NCBI GenBank assembly: GCA_012295275.1 | Contig: CM022672.1 | Location: 29,134,472 to 29,198,471 of the forward strand | Length of the DNA stretch: 64,000 nt | Reading direction: 5' to 3' | Source: Chrysomallon squamiferum | Taxonomy: Eukaryota; Mollusca; Gastropoda; Neomphalida; Peltospiridae | Program-made: the position numbers and the translations under genes | Notes under the pieces: model-generated | Told to the model about the DNA's origin: nothing | The model's input: only the letters and a program-made list of their open reading frames with translations | Databases searched by the model: none | Part shown: one piece after another, positions 40,108-64,000 of the stretch | How positions within the stretch are numbered: position 1 is the first letter of the stretch | Layout: each line of letters starts with the position of its first letter

Positions 40108-42492
40108 TATACACTAACTGTATCTAAACGATAATTCATAATTAATTGTGCATTTGTTTAAAACGTTCTTTAAAACAGAAATATTAACTGACAGTTTTTG
40201 TTCAACCAGAGCTTCAGAAAAGAAAATGAAACAAGCATAGAAAAATATTTATGTCTGGGGGAATGTATTTGTAAAGATTTCTTTCAGTGCTCATGATATG
40301 AAAAAATGTCGTTGATAATTTATTTCAGTTACTAAAAATTATGAAATAAAATCTAGCGGAGAAAATTAATCACTGAGTTCTAAATGTATCATTATCGGAA
40401 ACATATTTTTTATTAAATTCTTACAATTTAAACTATCTGATAGCTAATTAATAATTGAACATTTTCCAACAAATTTAAGGTTGAGCTTAAATGGAAGTTT
40501 TCATGGGTGGCATTAGAAAGGATATAAATAAGAACATATATAGACAGATAGATAGATATTGTGAACTGCTCATAACTAAAATGTAAACAGAAAATGTTTG
40601 CTTTAATTTCTTTTATAAAGAAGGCATAATTCTTTATCGTTATTTCTTTTGCGTTTGACAGGCATAGTATGTCTGGTTTTTAAATGACATTGAATAACGT
40701 CTGTGAATTTCATCTTTTATCATTCAGCCTTGTGCCTATAGCGAAGATTTATATTCAGAGAGAGAGAGAGAGAGAGAGAGAAATACAGGCATAAACATAC
40801 AAGCAAGCGAGAAAGACAAATGTAAGAATGTTTCATCTTATCTTTTTTCTTTCTTTTTTCTTTTACTTTTCTTTTATTATTATTATTATTATTATTATTT
40901 GTTGTTGTTATCTCAAGTTATAGTAGAAATGGTATATGACTGTATGTGTAATTATTACAGCCACTCGTCAATTAAAATGTCATAAGGTGTGGACTCTAAT
41001 TAAATGTGCCATGTATGTATACTCTTCAGTGCGAGACTGGAATAACTGGTTATAAACATTTTAAGGCGATGAATAATCTCTTCAGAATAAATAAATAAAT
41101 ATGAAAAGAAATGAAGAACAAATATAGCAAAATAGGATAAACTTTGTTAAATTAATTCTAGGTCTTAATATTTTGCTTTTTTAAATTTGTTTTGTTTTTC
41201 TTATTTATTTGTTTATTTACACAAAGATAGGCATGTACGCGCGCGCACACATGCATATGGGTATATATATACATCTGTAAATACACAAACATTATAATTA
41301 TATTGAAATTATTTCAGGAACAGTAAAGATAATCATTTTATTTTACAACAATACATCACTATCATTTTGTCAGTTCCCTTTTTCGTGTCCGCCTTATTCT
41401 TACCCACCTTGTACCTTATTACGGGACTAGTACTGATCTTATTTGACGTCATTATTTGAAAATCTATTAGAAAAAAAATAAAATAATAAAAATAAATAAA
41501 TAAATAAATAAATAAAAGGAAAAAATAAAAATAAAATAAAATAAAATAATATAAAATAAATAAGTGGACTGATGATCCAGCGAATAGTCCACGACCATCA
41601 TTAATTTCCTATAGCTAAAGAGTTAAAAACTCGTTGTTTCCAGCTTGGTAACTTAACAGCAACTGATTTGAATTGAAATGAAAAAAATTAACGTGCTAAT
41701 CAGAGCTAGCTGCTGTGAAGCACGTCTACGACGGGCACGCTTTCTAACAGGTCAGCGGGTGTGTCCGTCGCAGAAAATGATTTGAATTTTTGAATCATCG
41801 CTTTTATATACCCTACAAAATAACGTCTAACGGTCTTTATATGACGTCATTGTGGAGTGATTATTTTTGAAAATGTGTGCTTTCAATTGCCCCTTCTTTC
41901 CGCAAAAATAACACATACAAAAATAAAGTAAAATAAAATAAAACAAATAAATAAATAGATAAATAAATAATAATAATAAATAAATACAAAAATAAAAATC
42001 ACTGAAAGTAACAATGTATAAATAACACAATTTATAAAGAAATAAAAAAAGAAAAAGAAAAAGAAAAGAAACCAAACTTATTAAAAAAGGAATCGCGTAA
42101 ATATAAAAATGTTTATACCCGTAATTTTTCAAAGAAAGAATTTTTCAACAAAATGATTACAGTTTTACAATAAAGCAAACAGGTTTTGATAGCAGACAGA
42201 ATACATTTACTATGAACACAGTTACGCTTTAATGGCAGTATGCACTGCTTTGGAGAAAAAAAAAATAGTTTTGGGTGAATCTAGCTCAAATTACAATTTA
42301 CAAGTGTAGCAGAGTGCACTTTCATAATCTCTGTCTGATTTTACCTTTGCTACAGTGCATTTATTTATTTATTTATTTTAGGTAAAAAGGTGTGTACACG
42401 TAAAATAAAGAAATACATACTTACATGGAAATAAAAAAATATGTATCCATACTGACCACACACACATGTCTAAGTTGTTTGTATATATTTTA

Positions 42493-42497
<5 letters not shown>

Positions 42498-42554
<57 letters not shown>

Positions 42555-42555
42555 C
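42498..42555. repeat. (ATT)n microsatellite
   Basis: About 19 ATT units. They produce poly-Ile and poly-Asn false frames on the minus strand. Confidence 0.95.
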
Positions 42556-43185
42556 GTATACATTCTTTGGCTGCAATGGTATATAATGTAATGTATGACA
42601 TGAATGATATGTGTTGACAGTATGGTTATAAAAAAAACAACAATAAATACACACGTACGTACACACACACATACACTCACAAAAAACACAAACTAATATA
42701 CACACATACACACATACTCGCAAAAACACACAAACTAATATGCACACATATATACATTTTCATACACACATCCATACGTTTTGCTTGTTTGCTTCATAAG
42801 TATGTTTGGTTTGTTAGCGAGCTTGTTATTAAGTTAGTTGGTTAGTTTGTCGGTTAATTACTCATTAGTTAGCCCCCACACATACACACATTGTTACATT
42901 TTCTAACGTATCTGTTGATCTATGTTTCTTCTACCATGGCGTGACTATAATATTACAGTCTGAAGAATAGAACATCTCGACCAGAACCGACACAAGGCTC
43001 GGAACAGATCGGTAATAATCGTAACCTGTGTTTTAAAACGTATTATTTAATATGCGCCTTAACGCTTCGAACAGTCAGTGTGCTCTGTACCCGCACGTTT
43101 CATAAAGAACACCTGATCGCAATCACCAGATCACTGGTAACAGTAATTACCTGTTCAGAAGCAACATAAGGAATACGTAATATTG

Positions 43186-43235
<50 letters not shown>

Positions 43236-43795
43236 TATCATCATCATTATTATTATTTTATTTTTTCTTCTTTTTTAAAAAAAGAAAAGAAAAAAAAGTA
43301 AATTTTTGTTTTATTATATTATTATTATTATTATTTTGGGCTCCCACTGGTGGAAGAGAGAAAGAAAGAGACGGGGACAAGCCAGTGCGAAAAGTAACAC
43401 TAATTTCTTCCAGATTAATATGAATTACTTTTTGTATGAATGAATGGAGTTTAAAAAGCAGATTAACAAGCACTTGTGTCCCTGCTAAACCGAAACCGAA
43501 ATTTAAGACGTACATTGTGTTGAGCTTATAGCGAATCTTGAAAAGGAGCCGAGGATCAGGCTTAGCAGGGTTTGCCAGATCTCGCCAATCCATCTGCAAG
43601 ATTGCAGTCATTGGAGACGACGGTTGCCGTGGCTTCAACAGTTCCACAGAGACATTCACGACGTCGTGTTATGTTTGGTTCTACAGCTAGATTTGGAAAG
43701 GATGGTATTTATTTTACCAAAATGACACCTAGCTTTTAACACAACACCTTTGTACCTTTTAACAAAACAGTTTAATTTAGCAATAAACTTCAACG

Positions 43796-52824
<9,029 letters not shown>

Positions 52825-52963
52825 AGGTCGATGATCGCAGTTGAAGAATTAATACACACTGAACTGTTTTCAAAAAGGAATTCTGATAAATAATTATTTA
52901 TTATTAATATAATGTGTTTAATAATTTTTTCTTTGCGGATGTGTGCCTAATTGTACATTCCTC

Positions 52964-52995
<32 letters not shown>

Positions 52996-53038
52996 GGATA
53001 TTTGTAAATATTTGTTAATGTACAGAATGACGATGAAA

Positions 53039-53081
53039 AATAAAAGCTGTGATTACGTAACAGTATTATTAAACCAATAAA
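53039..53081 (+). promoter_or_regulatory. Candidate polyadenylation signals
   Basis: AATAAA occurs at 53039-53044 and 53076-53081, 215-257 bp downstream of the stop codon of the 358-aa gene, a normal distance for a short 3' UTR. Confidence 0.5.
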
Positions 53082-53400
53082 TCCGTCAGAAGAGTCCATG
53101 ACGTCATACATCAATGGCGTAGACTAGTTCGTGCACTGAAAGGGACTTCGGCGATAAAACTTGTGTCTTGTCACGCATGAAGATTTATTATACACGTGGC
53201 TTGGACGTATTTCATTTTATTATCTTTTAAACATTATTTCTCTTCAGTTCAGCGAGGGAGCTGCCCCTTCGAGAACATCGGTGGGGGGAGAGGATTTAGA
53301 AATGAACACAAAACAAAGGAAAAGAAATTAAAAAAGGCTGCGAAAGTGCAAGAAAATGTTTGAAACAATTGTTTTATATGCGGATAGAAGCTTTATAAAG

Positions 53401-53707
53401 AAAGAAATAAACACTTTTTTTAAAGAAATAATCATATAGACTTGATTTTTATACGTTTATTTGTTTCATTTATGTATTTATTATTAATTAATTTATTATT
53501 TGTCTACTTAACTGTTGTTTGGATGCTATTTATGAATTTTTAAAATTTTATTACGAAATAAATAAACATTTTTTAAAAGAAATAATCATATAGATTTTGT
53601 TTTTATACGTTTATTTGTTTCACTTATGTATTTATTACTAATTAATTTATTATTTGTCTACTTAACTGTTGTTTGTATGCTATTTATGAATTTTTATAAT
53701 TTTATTA
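53401..53707. repeat. 154-bp tandem duplication
   Basis: Two head-to-tail copies, about 53401-53554 and 53555-53707, differing at a handful of positions. Shared landmarks include AAATAATCATATAGA, TTTTTATACGTTTATTTGTT and TATTTGTCTACTTAACTGTT. Confidence 0.92.
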
Positions 53708-53929
53708 ATATTTTGTTGTTTTTTTATCTTAAAGTTTAACCTTGGTGTTGATAATATACAGTTTAAATATATTTTGATTTTACTTCTGATTTATCGTTTC
53801 ATTTCTTTCTTGTTAAAATGCGTCTGTTTGTGGCTTGAATGCTAATGTCTATGTTCTTCTGTATAATAATAAAATAAATTTTCTATCAATTTTGGTGGTA
53901 GTTCTTCAAAGAGAGGTAGACTGTAGTGT

Positions 53930-54250
53930 GATAGGATTGGTATTGTAAAGTTAGTACATGTGATAGTACTACCTGTGATAGTAATATTAGTATTAGTAAT
54001 AATAGTAGTAGAGCTCGTACCTATAACAGTAGTGATAATAATGTAAATAGTAATAATAGAAGTAGTAGAATTAGTATTTGTGGCAGAAGTTGTGATAGTA
54101 ATATTAGTAGTAATAATGATAATAGCAGTAGTGATACTAGTTATAGTAATATTAGTACTGGTAATGGTAATAGTATCATCATCATCAGCAGCAGCAGCAG
54201 TAGTAGTAGTAGCAGTAGTAGTAGTAGTAATAGTAGTAGTGGTAATCATA
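53930..54250. repeat. Degenerate GTA/GCA trinucleotide array
   Basis: Long stretch of interspersed AGTAGT, AATAGT and AGCAGC units. It creates Thr/Ile-rich and Val-rich false frames on both strands. Confidence 0.85.
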
Positions 54251-54721
54251 AATAATAATAAAAATAATAAAATAAAATAAAATACACAATACTGTATATA
54301 TTAAACAGGCACACCTTTAATTTGCGTTCAGCTATAGGCATTATCATGTACAGGCTACATGCTATGTGCGTATTCATTATTATTATTATTATTATTGCTA
54401 CAGACTGTAGAGATAATACTGTCAGTGTAAAACATAAAACTGAATAGTTCTGAGATCACAGTATAATTTTAATGTAAAGACATTATTCGTCGTTTCCTCT
54501 GTTTTACATTTAAATACTGATTTAGTGAGGTCACGCGCATCTACTATTCAGATAATATTCACATCAGCATTTAATTCTTTCTACACTTCTATGTACGCTA
54601 TGTACATAATTTATCTATGTATGAATACTGAAAATAAATTTATACAGTTCATTTCATTTACAGAAACTTTATATCTACAAAATTATATATTTATATATCA
54701 AAAATAAATGATACTTTAGTC

Positions 54722-54766
<45 letters not shown>

Positions 54767-55094
54767 TTAGTCAACACAAATGTGCACCAGTCTTTTGAAA
54801 CTTGTTTTCTGCGATAAAACAAACGTCAGAAATAAAAAATGTAAGATTCCATTTAAAGGGAGATAACTGGATTATAATAATTTCTGATTCCTGTAGAATT
54901 CACCAGAAACTAGTAACCTCCCTTGGCCATCAGACGATACAGGAAAGATAAACTAATAAATTATAGTAAATGGATAATTCGGACGGTTCAGCGATATAAT
55001 ATCATTTAATCCAGACTAATTTTTTCAGGTTATATCTTTGCGCAAATTCGATTTTCAAATTCTGAATTACTGATATTTCGTTTTATAAGTTTTT

Positions 55095-62093
<6,999 letters not shown>

Positions 62094-64000
62094 GTCTTCC
62101 GCTGACTACACAGTTACTGGGTTAAAACATCTGAGTTAAATCTGTTATATTTATAGCGCTTTAACAAACACTCACCCAGATCGGTTTGACTATTGTAGTT
62201 TACACCAAGTTCTGATCTGGTTTAAACAAATAAATTTGGTTTATTTTGTTTAGTTATGCCATCTCTTGATGAGCTCAGTTTGGCCAGTGTATATGATTGG
62301 CTAATCAGTTCATATGATTTAACTTTGAATTAGCAAATCAAACCACTGCAAGTTGTAAATATGAGTAGAACATTCTCCGTATTATATTTTTGAAAAAATT
62401 AGCAATTAATAAATGGACTTGCAATGTAAAGAGTTATTTCATTTAAATTGGTTTGAAGAAAATTGTTCAGTTCACAATATGATTATACTTTTGAAATTTT
62501 AATATTTTTCATTTATTATTGAATTTTTTCTTTTAAAACTTCTAGAGTAATATTAGATGAACCATGTTTAAAATATTTATTTTCTTATGTTCTAACATTT
62601 ATTATTATTATTACAATTATTATTAAATATTTTCTATGAATTTATTTCCTAGACTTTTGCAAGCAACATAAATATATTTGGTCACACTTTCTAAATTATT
62701 ATGCTTCTTAATTTTCCATTCTACCATATATCAAATTATTCAAAACAAATTAAATGTGCACGTCAACGAAAGAGATAGACCACTGAACAAAGCCATCATA
62801 TTAACATTCATTTTCAAATAAATCTACGAATCATGGCGTTAAATTCCAAACAGCCGAACGTAACTAATTATCTTCTTCCTTGTTTACGCAACAACTGCAG
62901 CTAAATCATTATCCAGCAGAGGTTGTTATGCATGCTTTCTATCTTGATAGAACATAAACACTTAATATATCCGTTGGTGTTTTCTAGTGTTCTTTTAATG
63001 AAGTAAAACAGTAGAAACAGTTTTCTATTTTCGTTATTTCAGAACATGATATTCACTGATCATTAATTTTGTTCTGAAGGTGACTCGCTATGACAAAGAA
63101 ATAAATCCAAAATGAGCAGTGACCAACTGCTTAACGTTTCTTAATGAAATGTAATAATGATCTACGAGTATCAGAAACAACAGTATACATCATGTTCCCA
63201 AAATAAAAGACTCTGTCCATAACTACACACATTTTGTATGTGATACATGTTTTTATTTCACTTCCATAATGAACTATAGAATTGTTGAGCACTTGTAACA
63301 TACAACATTTTTCAGAAAAAATATAATAGGTATTCCATTGAAATTTCAGATTAAACACTAACTTTTAATTAAATTTCTTTCTATAACCGTCAATAAACAC
63401 AGAATTTAAAATACTTTTTTGTTGTTAAGCTGTTACGGCCAAATATAATAAAAGAACAGTTTAAAAATATAATTCTTCAGAGATACGTTTTCCATAAAAA
63501 ACGAAATGTATTCCATTACGATTACGAAAAGTAAATATTATCCTTAAACGATTTCTGCAACCATCACTGAACACCGAGTATAAAATGTTTTTGCTATTGT
63601 AAAACTGTTGATGAGGAATTATAATAACTTTTCAGAAGTACAATTTCATCAATTAATACCGTCCACGAAAACGAAATAAATGATCCATCGAAATTATGAA
63701 GAGTAAATATCCTTAAACTGACACTCGGGAATTAAATACTGAAGATATAATTTAACTGAGCATTAAAGTCCAGAATACCAAACAAATTGAAAAAGCGAAA
63801 GGGTTACTGAAGTGAGATGAAACCAGTACAAAGCGCCAAATTGAATCCACGTAATTCAGACATCCAAGACAGTCATTTAGTTTTGTTTACAGTAGACAAC
63901 AGACACAGATGAAAGAAAGCTCACACATCATAACTAACCTGACAGTCCCATTAGGGTTTACAAATAAATAGAGTGTTGTTAAGACAACTACCCCAGTCGC
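62094..64000. other. Upstream region of the 443-aa gene to window end
   Basis: Holds the promoter of the 443-aa gene and AT-rich unique sequence. A degenerate repeat of about 175 bp lies at 63325-63760. I see no further exons. Confidence 0.55.
63325..63760. repeat. ~175-bp degenerate tandem repeat, 2-3 copies
   Basis: Related landmarks recur at about 63331, 63509 and 63681 (ATTCCATTGAAATT, ATTCCATTACGATTACGA, GATCCATCGAAATTATGA). Between the first two, the phrase AACACAGAATTTAAAATAC recurs as AACACCGAGTATAAAATG. Spacing is about 178 and 172 bp, the size range of many satellite monomers. Confidence 0.6.

Larger units (their letters stand above)
39546..43795. other. Intergenic region between the divergent POMT1 and unnamed plus-strand gene
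   Basis: Contains a (CT)n tract 40034-40104, A-rich simple sequence (41460-41570 and 41930-42080), (ATT)n tracts at 42498-42555 and 43190-43232, two perfect TGACGTCA sites (41444 and 41842) and one GGGAGATAA motif at 39838. The promoter of the plus-strand gene should be near 43650-43795. A minus-strand open frame at 43258-43659 is discussed under findings. No other gene is supported. Confidence 0.55.
52825..55094. other. Intergenic region between two convergent genes
   Basis: Holds the 3' UTRs of the 358-aa gene (plus strand) and the 443-aa gene (minus strand), a 154-bp tandem duplication (53401-53707), a degenerate GTA-type array (53930-54250), a (GT)n tract (54730-54765), a perfect TGACGTCA (53099) and an AAAGGGAGATAACT motif (54855-54868). 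No gene is supported. Confidence 0.6.

Noticed and set aside
63131-63358. 75-codon minus-strand open frame
   Set aside because: AT-rich unique sequence with no recognisable domain, no splice partners and partial overlap with the 175-bp repeat.

Overview
The window is eukaryotic nuclear DNA from an invertebrate animal, most likely a mollusc (inference). It is AT-rich, its genes are split into many short exons with canonical GT-AG introns, it is packed with di-, tri- and tetranucleotide microsatellites, and it carries the short GGGAGATAA(C) motif I associate with molluscan genomes. There are no bacterial-style operons, CRISPR arrays or clear RNA genes. Exons were found by reading both strands for splice sites. 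Every model below closes in phase from start codon to stop codon.

Layout. (1) 353-23406, minus strand: a complete VPS10-domain sorting receptor of the SorCS/sortilin family, 26 exons including one optional exon. It has a signal peptide, a furin site, a VPS10 beta-propeller with Asp-boxes, the cysteine-rich 10CC region, two PKD-like domains, one membrane span and a tail with YxxL and acidic dileucine motifs. (2) 25900-37535, minus strand: a complete POMT1, the protein O-mannosyltransferase of the ER, 18 coding exons and 774 aa, with a probable 5' non-coding exon ending at 39486. (3) 43796-52824, plus strand: an unrecognised basic, Ser/Pro-rich protein of 358 aa in 7 exons, divergent from POMT1. 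(4) 55095-62093, minus strand: an unrecognised 443-aa protein in 10 exons, convergent with gene 3. Its C-terminal half has a pattern that I read as a degenerate caspase-like/DUF4347-type fold. The rest is introns and intergenic DNA dominated by tandem repeats.

The most unusual signal is that several intronic tandem arrays in the two left-hand genes are seeded by, or directly abut, real exon/intron junctions. The POMT1 exon 5 donor, the exon 13 end plus donor, the exon 8 acceptor, and the SorCS transmembrane-exon donor are each copied as tandem units next to the genuine site. The SorCS exon 22 donor is followed almost at once by a 29-bp array. The copies look like decoy or alternative splice sites. 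In the SorCS gene, using the duplicated donor would give a receptor without its sorting tail. The same gene has an in-phase cassette exon encoding a Ser/Thr/Asn-rich stalk, the sort of segment that is commonly O-glycosylated.

No functional link between the four genes is evident from their order. POMT1 acts in the ER on secretory-pathway proteins, and the SorCS-like receptor passes through that pathway, but neighbourhood alone does not make one a substrate of the other.
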